Part shown: one piece after another, positions 1 to 5,680 of the stretch | Layout: each line of letters starts with the position of its first letter | Position numbering within the stretch: the stretch's first letter is position 1 | NCBI GenBank assembly: GCA_031283785.1 | Contig: JAITBC010000262.1 | Span: 1-6,263 of the forward strand | DNA: 6,263 nt | Direction of reading: 5' to 3' | Origin: Tannerella sp. | GTDB lineage: Bacteria; Bacteroidota; Bacteroidia; Bacteroidales; Tannerellaceae | Program-made: the position numbers and the translations under genes | The notes under the pieces: model-generated | The model's database searches: none | Seen by the model: the letters and a program-made list of their open reading frames with translations, nothing else | What the model was told of the DNA's origin: nothing

Positions 1-698
1 TAAAAAACATCGGCATCGACGGCTTTTATATTGATGACAGCGCTTTGGATCGTGAAACGCTTCGGCGCGGGCGGCGTATGCTGGATGCCGACGGCAATCG
101 CCGTCTGATAGACATGCACTCGTGGAATCATTTCAATCAACATGCAGGATATGCCAATTCGCTCCATATTTACCTTGACTTGTTGCCGTACATCGACCGC
201 ACATGGATAGGAGAAGGGTTCGTCGACAACAACACGCTCGATTTCTGGCTGGTAGAGATGTCCGGGATTCCCTTCGGACTGACGGGCGAGATGCTTGACG
301 CCCGAAATATTTTCAGAGGGATGATTTTCGGGATGTTGCCCCGGTTGCCGTGGAACAATCGAAATTCCATTCCGATGTGGAAACTCTGGGATGAGTTCGG
401 CATGAAGGACGCGAGAATGTTGGGTTACTGGGATACCCGCAGTCCGGTGAAGACAAGTAATGACAATCTGCCGGCTACGGTCTACATCAATGGCGACAAG
501 GCGCTGGTGGTCATTGCCAACTGGACGGATATTCCCCAAAACGGCGAATGGGCAGTTGATGAAAAACTGTTGGGATTCACCCCCTCCAAAGTGTATTTGC
601 CGGAGATAGAACAGATCCAGTGGGGAAATCCTTTCAACAGCAGGAGGAAAATTGAAGTTCTGGGACGCGGCGGGCTGATTATCATGCTGGAGAAGTGA
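1..698 (+). CDS. DUF6067 / GH123-like glycoside hydrolase, C-terminal part (5' end outside window)
   Basis: The frame is open from base 3 (first full codon AAA, 3-5) to TGA at 696-698, so about 231 residues of a longer protein are visible and the true start lies upstream. The TTG at 45 is an internal leucine codon: the reading continues before it as GIDGFYIDDSALDR. That stretch, with DMHSWNHFN (from about residue 37), SGIPFGLTGEML, LPRLPWNN, MWKLWDEFGM and the late GYWDTRSPV, follows the order I know from the C-terminal half of DUF6067 proteins: the end of a TIM barrel, then a small beta domain (from about residue 140) closing with GRGGLIIMLEK. The family is related to GH123 beta-N-acetylgalactosaminidases; the acidic pair in YIDDS is a candidate catalytic or substrate-binding site. 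Substrate cannot be told. It is probably exported, but its signal peptide would be upstream. The next gene begins 32 bases later on the same strand, suggesting one operon. Family call fairly sure; activity inferred. Confidence 0.82.
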   Translation, partial: KNIGIDGFYIDDSALDRETLRRGRRMLDADGNRRLIDMHSWNHFNQHAGYANSLHIYLDLLPYIDRTWIGEGFVDNNTLDFWLVEMSGIPFGLTGEMLDARNIFRGMIFGMLPRLPWNNRNSIPMWKLWDEFGMKDARMLGYWDTRSPVKTSNDNLPATVYINGDKALVVIANWTDIPQNGEWAVDEKLLGFTPSKVYLPEIEQIQWGNPFNSRRKIEVLGRGGLIIMLEK

Positions 699-730
699 AA
701 AAGAAGTCATAATTTAAATTATCGGCAAAC

Positions 731-2408
731 ATGAAATCGAAATTGATTTTTTTTGCAGGCATCCTTCTTTTGTGCGCCTGCTCTCAGGAAACGTTATTCG
801 ATCAAACATCCGGAAACTTGCGTCTGGCCATTGACAAAACAGGATGCGAGCGGTACCGAAATTGAACTCATCTACGGAGAAGCCCTCCGGCTTACCGTAC
901 ATATTGCTGCCAAAGAAGACTATTTCCGGATGGAACTGGTGGAGGCTTCTCCCGGTTCGGAAATCAGTCATGTCGTGTGGGGGCATTACCAAACGACTAT
1001 GCGCAGCCATGGCGAGCAGCTTGGCGTAAACCGTAGCGAGCATTTCACAATTGGAGCGCTTGGACTGGAACCGAATACGGACGGAAATGCCGGTTACACC
1101 GACAAAGGTTCCCTGATTCAACTTGCCTCATATGATCATACCCGCGACTTTTTCGGCAACAGAACGCAGCCTCTCCGAAAAGCCGAACCACTTCCGGGAG
1201 TGACCCCTGTCGGTTCGGCAGTTGCGCTTCGAGTAATTGGGGGCATTTCGACATCGACCCGAACATTTATCCCGGCGGTATCCACGCCATTCGGGAAGAC
1301 AGCCGGCAGGCAAAAAATGACCATGTCGGGCTGACCCTGTACACGCTGACCACGTTTTTGAAACCCATGTCCGCGCCGGAACCGTATCTCGCGCCCATTC
1401 CCGATGAACGGTTACAAACGTGGAAACCGGAAGCCCGGCTGGTCGAAACCCTTTCTCCGGACGATACGACGCTTGTGCTTCAAAACGATAGCGCGGTTGC
1501 CGGAGTCCTCCGCCGGGCATCGGACAAGATCATCCGGATAGATAATGAATTTATTGAATTGAAGGATGTGAGGGTTGACGGCGATGTTATCCTGGCCGGC
1601 AGATGCCGGCGCGGCGCCTTCCATACCCTGCCGGCCGCTCATCGGGAACAGAGCAGTGTAAAACTCATGTATTTATCGGGATATCACAACTTCTACCCCG
1701 GCACGCTGGAAATGAGCAACGGGTTTGCCGAACGACTCAGCCGTATTCTGATAGAGGGCGACCTGGAAAATTTCGTGGTGGACGGTTTGGAAAGCTGCCT
1801 CGAAACGGGATATGGAAACTATACAGGGAACATTTTCCTGCAAAAATTTTACGACCAGTGTGTTGCGAAAAACAAGGAAGTACTGATTACCGGTTCCGGC
1901 TACAGTCAATACGGCTGGCATTTTATGTCGCACATGAGCTGGGGCGAAGGCGATCAGAAAAGAGGCGTCAGGGGGACGATGCTCGATTACAGATTCTCCC
2001 GGCGAACGGGAAACTCTCTGGAAAGTCACGTTTCCTCCCTACGCGGAAAATCCGAAATCATGGTATCCGACATCCGACCGGCATTTTCAGTTTGTCATCC
2101 GCCTGCCGGAAAGCGCTTCCTGCGCCGTAAAAAACTTCCGCGTCTCCGTCAACGGGAAAACCCTCGATATTTCCCTTGTCCTGCAACCCGGACATTACCT
2201 CTCCATCCCTCACCTGCTTGAGATGGCCTGCGTATACGACAAAACGCATCACGTGACGAAAGAATGTTATCTGCACGGCTATTTGCCGAAAGTGCAAAAA
2301 GGCGAAACGGTAACGGTCGGTCTCTCTTGCGAGCCGCTCGAAAAGGGAGTAACCCCCGAAGTGCTCATGAACGTAAGGTGTCAGAACGGATATTTCTATC
2401 ACCGATGA
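731..2408 (+). pseudogene. Decayed large lipoprotein of a Bacteroidota glycosidase-like family
   Basis: ATG at 731 opens a clear lipoprotein signal peptide (MKSKL, hydrophobic FFAGILLL, lipobox LCAC with Cys17, then SQE). This frame dies at TGA 863-865. The protein resumes in the +1 frame at about 840 (DASGTEIELIYGEALRL to PVGSAVALR), returns to the first frame at about 1232 (NWGHFDIDPNIYPGG, LTLYTLTTFLKP, PIPDERL, FVVDGLESCLETGYGNY, GTMLDYRF), and from about 2010 runs in the second frame (NPKSWYPTSDRHFQFVIRL to NGYFYHR, TGA 2406-2408). The first break fits one extra A in AAAA 836-839. At the other two, sequence I expect from the family seems missing: roughly 70 residues before WGHF and 100 or more after MLDYRF, estimated from memory of related proteins. 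The middle resembles a TIM-barrel glycosidase, the end a beta-sandwich. No biochemical function of the family is known to me. It lies 32 bases after the DUF6067 gene, so it was probably co-transcribed. A non-functional relic; sequencing or assembly error is the alternative. Confidence 0.8.
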
Positions 2409-2500
2409 GTAGTTAGTAGAATAGCGGTCGGCAGCCAAACCATAACTTCTACTTTTTGCCCTAACGCCAATTTCCTGCCGACCGCCCTCTATTAACTACT
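2408..2500. repeat. Long imperfect inverted repeat (27/26-base arms, 40-base loop)
   Basis: The left arm 2408-2434 (AGTAGTTAGTAGA, ATA, GCGGTCGGCAG) pairs with the right arm 2475-2500. Outer 13 bases match except one G·T position, the inner 11 bases match perfectly, and a 3-versus-2-base bulge separates them. The loop, 2435-2474, is pyrimidine-rich and shows no gene. The left arm starts on the last base of the pseudogene's stop codon. As RNA this would be a very stable stem that could act as a 3' end or stability structure. There is no T tract after it, so it is not a standard intrinsic terminator. It could equally be the ends of a very small mobile element. The repeat itself is plain; its role is not. 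Confidence 0.75.
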
Positions 2501-2509
2501 AAGGGATTG

Positions 2510-2643
2510 GAAATAAATAAAGTGTAATGTACTTCCGGAAATGCTTCCACAGGGCTTTAGCCCCATTCTTCCGATTGCCGTCAGTTTTAACTGAGGGGAT
2601 GGACAGGCATAAAAACTTCCTGTTACACTTTATTTCTCATTTC
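2510..2643. mobile_element. MITE- or REPIN-like element with terminal inverted repeats and two internal hairpins
   Basis: A perfect 13-base inverted repeat, AAATAAAGTGTAA at 2515-2527 and its complement TTACACTTTATTT at 2623-2635, is extended outward by GAAAT (2510-2514) and ATTTC (2639-2643) with a short offset. Between the arms sit two compact hairpins, GGGCT-TT-AGCCC (2552-2563) and TCAGTT-TT-AACTGA (2581-2594), and the palindrome TTCCGGAA (2533-2540). There is no ORF. This architecture matches non-autonomous miniature elements or REP-type sequences mobilised by a transposase in trans; hairpins of this kind are, as I recall, dispersed in Bacteroidales genomes. TAACTA occurs on both sides (2493-2498 and 2644-2649) and may be a target duplication, though it is short and lies off the left edge. 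Confidence 0.55.
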
Positions 2644-2912
2644 TAACTATCGACTGCCCCTTTATTCATAAAGTCATACCGTGTGCAGTATAATTTCCTG
2701 CGGAAAGAAATCATCCGCATCATGAACACTGGCTATCTCTGGAAATGGTTTACCTTTGCCGCAGTGTCAGGGGTCTCCTTCCGAACTACGCTCTCCAGTC
2801 AATCCCTGACAGGAATAAGACTCGAAGAGTAAACAAATATCAGTTATAAGTATTAATCCGAGTTAACTCTTCTACGCGATAAGACTGCTAAACAGTCAAC
2901 CTAAATCAGGAA
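2644..2912. other. Intergenic stretch without recognisable gene
   Basis: No convincing coding region is seen on either strand. It holds an 8-base inverted repeat, TGTCAGGG (2765-2772) and CCCTGACA (2804-2811), with a 31-base loop, and a small hairpin TTTCC-TGC-GGAAA near 2694-2706. A 36-codon ORF (ATG 2722, TAA 2830-2832) has no recognisable features. The segment could be the remains of a mobile element or of an older gene. Together with its neighbours it forms the gene-free stretch 2409-3124. Confidence 0.4.
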
Positions 2913-2915
2913 ATG

Positions 2916-2926
2916 CCCCCCCCCCC
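2916..2926. repeat. Homopolymer tract C11
   Basis: Eleven consecutive C residues directly before the 21-bp tandem repeats. With the G9 tract at 3052-3060 it forms an inverted pair (TG followed by C9 here, G9 followed by CAA there). Such tracts slip in replication and in sequencing, so the length should be treated as approximate. Confidence 0.9.
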
Positions 2927-2930
2927 GCTA

Positions 2931-3014
2931 TCCCGCGAGATCATTTTTATTTCCCGCGAGACGGGTTTCATCTCGTGGGAAACGGGTTCATTTTCCTGGA
3001 AACTGGGATTCACT
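2931..3014. repeat. Four-copy degenerate 21-bp tandem repeat
   Basis: Four consecutive 21-base units (2931-2951, 2952-2972, 2973-2993, 2994-3014). The shared pattern is TCCcGcGAgAC followed by GGGtTTCA; the first unit is the most divergent at its end and the fourth differs at several positions. Read in the frame of the ATG at 2913 they encode seven-residue units SREIIFI, SRETGFI, SWETGSF and SWKLGFT. The surrounding 71-codon ORF begins in the C tract and ends in unrelated sequence, so I do not call it a gene. The repeat may be a minisatellite, or a fragment of a heptad-repeat coding sequence. Confidence 0.75.
2950..2982. repeat. Hairpin formed by adjacent tandem-repeat units
   Basis: TTTCCCGCGAGA (2950-2961) pairs with TCTCGTGGGAAA (2971-2982) over 12 positions with a single G·T, leaving a 9-base loop. 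The hairpin arises because each repeat unit carries a half of the dyad. There is no T tract after it, so it is not a convincing terminator. Confidence 0.6.
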
Positions 3015-3042
3015 TTTCATAAATCTTTTGTAAGATTCTCTC

Positions 3043-3060
3043 TTTTTTTTTGGGGGGGGG
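3043..3060. repeat. Homopolymer junction T9G9
   Basis: Nine T residues (3043-3051) run directly into nine G residues (3052-3060). It closes the tandem-repeat block on the right, as the C11 tract closes it on the left. Prone to slippage; no gene with a frame depending on it is recognised here. Confidence 0.9.
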
Positions 3061-3124
3061 CAACGATCTGTCGTTTGTTTATGGGGACGTTATGCTGCGG
3101 AGTGTTTCCGACAGGGTGCCGCTT

Positions 3125-3687
3125 CTAAAACAGCTTGCTGTATCCGGCCACGACCTTGATAATTTCTCCACTGTAAGAGCCGGCATCCATCCGGGAGCGG
3201 TTGATTTTTATTCCGTTATCTTCGAGTAGCCGGTATGCTCTTTCAAGCGTTTCCGCCTGAGAGGTTTTTACATTCGCGTTTCCATCGCGGTTTTCTACGT
3301 AAACAATCCTGTCCTCAACATTGGCTACTCCCGGAAAATAGCCCGTATTCATTTTGTATGTACGTTTGGCGTCATATTTTTCATGTGCGATGATCTGATT
3401 GTCGTAATCGAAATCGTACAACTCTCCTTTACGGAGTTGTTTTCCTCCGAAAGCTCTTTTATGCCGCGCAGTGGCGGGTCTGGACTCGGAACAGGATTGG
3501 AGGGATCCCTTCCAGAGTGGCACGCAAATGGCTCTGAACATCTTCGGCTACATCGCCTCCGCAAAAGAATATGGGGAAAACCACGTGCGAAAAATATCGC
3601 TGTACTGATAACCGGAATTACTGCGACGGCCAAGTTCCTTATCTATCAAAGCTGATACATCACAAAAACAGGTGAAATCTTACACAT
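3125..3687 (-). pseudogene. IS1380-family transposase remnant, truncated and frameshifted
   Basis: Read leftward from ATG at 3687-3685: KISP...VFVMYQ, then after a frame change FDKELGRRSNSGYQYSDIFRTWF, then FFCGGDVAEDVQSHLRATLEGIP, then PSPDPPLRGIKELSEENNSV, and finally QLRKGELYDFDYDNQIIAHE through EKYDAKRTYK, GYFPGVA, ENRDGNANVK, RMDAGSYSGEI to KLF, where a TAG at 3127-3125 intervenes. This is the domain order of Bacteroidales IS1380 DDE transposases (usually about 430 residues). Frame changes lie near 3655, 3563-3573, 3494-3507 and 3428-3450; at the last, about 30-35 expected residues between the ENNSV and QLRKG segments are missing. The Asp-bearing DFDYDN and RMDAGSY segments remain, but the C-terminal half with the rest of the catalytic domain is gone, so the element cannot transpose itself. 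The IS ends were not found. No function is expected. Confidence 0.82.
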
Positions 3688-3689
3688 AT

Positions 3690-3726
3690 CAAAGCGCTGG
3701 ATAAATTGTTTTATATCAGCGCTTTG
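3690..3726. repeat. Perfect 10-bp inverted repeat next to the transposase start
   Basis: CAAAGCGCTG (3690-3699) and CAGCGCTTTG (3717-3726) pair perfectly, and ATAAA/TTTAT inside extends the stem after a bulge. On the + strand it is followed by TCTTTTTCTTT, which fits an intrinsic terminator blocking transcription entering the IS remnant from the left. On the - strand it lies in the leader, three bases before the transposase ATG. Insertion sequences often carry such a structure to limit read-through into the transposase, which is the role I infer. Confidence 0.6.
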
Positions 3727-3791
3727 TCTTTTTCTTTATAACTCTTGGGTGCGGATTTAAGGTTCATGGGAAGTGAATATATCTTACCCAT
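3711..3791 (-). other. Doubtful 26-codon ORF upstream of the transposase remnant
   Basis: ATG at 3791-3789 to TAA at 3713-3711 encodes a lysine-rich peptide starting MGKIYSLPMNLKSAPK and ending KDKALI. The composition looks protein-like, and the stop falls in the hairpin that precedes the transposase start. It might be the stub of a gene cut by the IS, a leader peptide, or chance. I do not recognise it. Confidence 0.2.
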
Positions 3792-4078
3792 ACCAAACGT
3801 TATAGAGCCGCCTGTTTACAGCATTTTATAATCTGACGAGCTGCAATGTGGGTTAAATTCCTGTGGTTTGAAAAAATAAACCTGCTGAATGGAATTGAAA
3901 ACTCCCTTGCCCTCGCGGGAACAGGGGAGTTTTCGAGTGAAGAGGACGACCGCCGCCGGCGGACTACCGCACACGCGTGACGACGAACAGAATACGCGAT
4001 CATAATCCTCAAAATCCACGCTATGTTTTTACCGCAAGTATAATGTGGTACATACGGTCATTCCATTTCATTCCCGGA
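3727..4078. other. Gene-poor stretch between IS remnant and LarA-like gene
   Basis: It contains most of the doubtful 26-codon ORF, the stem-loop at 3897-3934 and a short GC-rich palindrome CCGCCGGCGG at 3953-3962. Two overlapping - strand ORFs of about 70 codons (near 3800-4019) are rich in Ser, Arg and Pro in a way expected of GC-rich non-coding sequence, and neither has a recognisable domain. No RNA gene is seen. Confidence 0.45.
3897..3934. terminator. Probable bidirectional intrinsic terminator
   Basis: GAAAACTCCC (3897-3906) pairs perfectly with GGGAGTTTTC (3925-3934). The stem ends in A/T pairs, so either strand reads a GC-rich stem followed by TTTT. A smaller dyad (CCC/GGG around CTCGCG) lies in the loop. 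It is about 145 bases past the stop of the LarA-like gene on the - strand and would end that transcript. The T tract is short, so termination may be partial. Confidence 0.5.
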
Positions 4079-5347
4079 TTATTTGGCAGTCCATAATCCT
4101 GCCGAAGGGGTGCTGATGAAATAAATTTCTTCACCGTCGGCCAACCTGTTGAATCCGTTTTGCAATTTATCCGGCCGGTAACGTTCCATTGCTTCATTAT
4201 AATCCAGATAGCTGAAGTTTACCGATTCTATTTCTTCTTTCGTGAGATGTCCCGGTGCATAGGTGATTTTAAAACGTCCTTCGGACGAGCCGTGTATCAA
4301 ATGAGCGGTAGCATGGGTTAAATCCTGCAGGTCGGAATTGTTTTTCCACAACTCCATCACTTTGGGTGTTCCTGCGTAGCCGTATTTGCGGATAATGGTG
4401 TCCACCTCGTCCTGTTCGCCGAAACGTTTCAACCCCGGAGCGATAATGATCAGTTCGCCGCCGTCGGCCATTGCCTTGCGGGTGCGGTAAATTGCCTTGT
4501 TGGCGACCCATGTGCTGAAAAATTCGTCGCCCTGCATGACGGCAACCACTTTTTTCAACGGTGGGGTCTTCGTGATATTTTCTTCTTTCGACTGCTGGGC
4601 TGCGAGCAGGTATGTATCCAGATCGTCGCCGCAATAGAAGCCGCTGTGCACAAGTTTCCCATTGGCGTTGTATTTCATTACTACCTGGATATATACATCC
4701 GGCAAGGCGGCGAGAAATTCCGCCTCGGCTTTGTTATAGCAATGCCGAAGGGGAGTGATCAAATTGCCGAGATTGTTTTCTATGCCGTAACATGCAGCCG
4801 CCATGTGTGAGGCGCAAATCATTTCCTTTCCGCCCAACCCGATGAAATAGTTCTTATTATGGTTGGCAAACCCAAGTACTTCATGCGGTACCACATGTCC
4901 CACATTGATGATGATATCCCAATGTTCGTCAAACAGCAGGCGGTTGATATTTACGGGGATGTCCCAATCGGCTTTTCCTCCGGTGATAGCTTTCACATAA
5001 TCCGCAGGTATGCGGCCTATGCGTTTACCGTCCTTTATCCAGTCGTGTTTCAATATTTTGTTTTCGGGTATATCGCCGAACATCCATTGGTTTTGTTCGG
5101 GCGTATGCGGGAGGTGCTGTCCAAGTGTCGGCATCACATAAACGTCGGCGGTTGGCGCAAAAAAATGATATAAAATGTTGGTGATGCGTCCTGCCGCCGA
5201 ATGTGCCCTTGTGATATCAGGCGGAAGCAGCAATACCTTTTTAGGGGCAAGGCGAATGCGTATTATACTCTCTTCGGCAGCTTTCAATACTAACTGCTCT
5301 AACTCCTTACCGGAGATCTCTTCTGTTCTTCTAAAAAACCAAGCCAT
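4079..5347 (-). CDS. Nickel-dependent lactate racemase (LarA/DUF2088) family protein
   Basis: 422 residues, close to Lactobacillus plantarum LarA (about 424). Family enzymes racemise or epimerise alpha-hydroxy acids by hydride transfer, using a nickel-pincer nucleotide (NPN) bound to a lysine. Visible correspondences are DITR (Asp44, Arg47; LarA Arg75), LGQH (His78; His108), then His155, Lys165 and His181, whose 10- and 16-residue spacings equal those of LarA His174, Lys184 (the NPN-linked lysine) and His200. Lys284 in the NKAIY segment fits Lys298. The motif around Lys165 differs (GFANHNK instead of GFSGGRK), so a substrate other than lactate is likely. No signal peptide: cytosolic. I chose ATG at 5347 (MAWFFRRTEEIS) after an A/T-rich leader; an in-frame ATG 25 codons earlier adds a non-conserved tail. 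No larB, larC or larE is in the window. The gene is monocistronic here and divergent from the sigma factor. Family certain, substrate unknown. Confidence 0.88.
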   Translation of the reverse strand: MAWFFRRTEEISGKELEQLVLKAAEESIIRIRLAPKKVLLLPPDITRAHSAAGRITNILYHFFAPTADVYVMPTLGQHLPHTPEQNQWMFGDIPENKILKHDWIKDGKRIGRIPADYVKAITGGKADWDIPVNINRLLFDEHWDIIINVGHVVPHEVLGFANHNKNYFIGLGGKEMICASHMAAACYGIENNLGNLITPLRHCYNKAEAEFLAALPDVYIQVVMKYNANGKLVHSGFYCGDDLDTYLLAAQQSKEENITKTPPLKKVVAVMQGDEFFSTWVANKAIYRTRKAMADGGELIIIAPGLKRFGEQDEVDTIIRKYGYAGTPKVMELWKNNSDLQDLTHATAHLIHGSSEGRFKITYAPGHLTKEEIESVNFSYLDYNEAMERYRPDKLQNGFNRLADGEEIYFISTPSAGLWTAK

Positions 5348-5680
5348 TTTTTTATGATTTAAAATTATTATATAGTTTGCCCGAATGGAATACTGAAAAC
5401 CGACATGCGTTTCCATCCTCATACAATTCTGTAATTTTTAAATAAATATAGTCATTACAGAGGTATGTTCTGAAGCGCAAAATTACATGAAAATTCCGGA
5501 TTCCCAAATGCGGACGGATAAAAAAAGTTTTTTTGCAGGGGAAAGGACAAAAGCGCCCTTAGTAAAACGGCAAACGTTATAGTATGCAGGCAGGCACAAA
5601 ATAAAAATTCATGATTTGAGATTTTTTATTGAAAAAAGTTTATTATTTTTGCTCTGTCAAAATGAAATCAATTTTAATAA
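5348..5680. other. Divergent intergenic region between LarA-like gene and sigma factor
   Basis: A/T-rich and without convincing ORF. Right side: the sigma-factor promoter described separately. Left side: on the - strand TATATTTA (5450-5443) is one base from the Bacteroidota -7 consensus TAnnTTTG and could serve the LarA-like gene from about 95 bases upstream, but no -33 element at normal spacing was found, so it is only suggestive. An A7-G-T7 run lies near 5520-5535. No operator-like dyad stands out. Confidence 0.4.
5644..5651 (+). promoter_or_regulatory. Bacteroidota -7 promoter element of the sigma-factor gene
   Basis: TATTTTTG is a perfect match to TAnnTTTG, the -7 element read by the Bacteroidota primary sigma factor. 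Transcription would begin near 5655-5660, about 20-25 bases before the TTG at 5681. A TTTG at 5615-5618 could be the -33 element, but the 25-base spacer is longer than the usual 19-21, so the promoter may be weak or the match partly chance. Confidence 0.5.

Noticed and set aside
753..1334. 193-codon ORF as an independent gene
   Set aside because: Its beginning is a shadow of the signal-peptide frame and its end is out of frame with the family. Only about 840-1225 is real protein, and it belongs to the broken lipoprotein gene.
2916..3060. CRISPR array
   Set aside because: The 21-base units are directly adjacent without spacers and are degenerate; there are no cas genes.
2913..3128. 71-codon ORF starting in the C tract
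   Set aside because: Openness over the repeat follows from the 21-base unit. The remainder is low-complexity and runs into unrelated sequence; there is no domain and the start depends on the region beside a homopolymer.
3125..3541. 138-codon - strand ORF as an intact gene
   Set aside because: Only its C-terminal part (from QLRKGEL) is IS1380 sequence. The N-terminal third is an out-of-frame reading of the same transposase.
3383..3655. 90-codon + strand ORF
   Set aside because: It is antisense to the transposase remnant and shows no protein-like pattern.
3838..3870. T-arm-like sequence GGGTTAAATTCC suggesting a tRNA
   Set aside because: No acceptor stem, anticodon arm or proper T-loop could be folded around it.
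3800..4019. Two overlapping ~70-codon - strand ORFs
   Set aside because: They read the same GC-rich palindromic DNA in two frames, run through a terminator-like stem-loop and show no domain.
5348..5422. 25-codon N-terminal extension of the LarA-like protein
   Set aside because: The extension has no family counterpart, while MAWFFRRTEEIS after an A/T-rich leader is a natural start.
3794..5582. 12-base direct repeat CAAACGTTATAG at 3794-3805 and 5571-5582 flanking the LarA-like gene
   Set aside because: About one chance 12-mer repeat is expected in a window of this size, and nothing else at these places suggests an attachment site.
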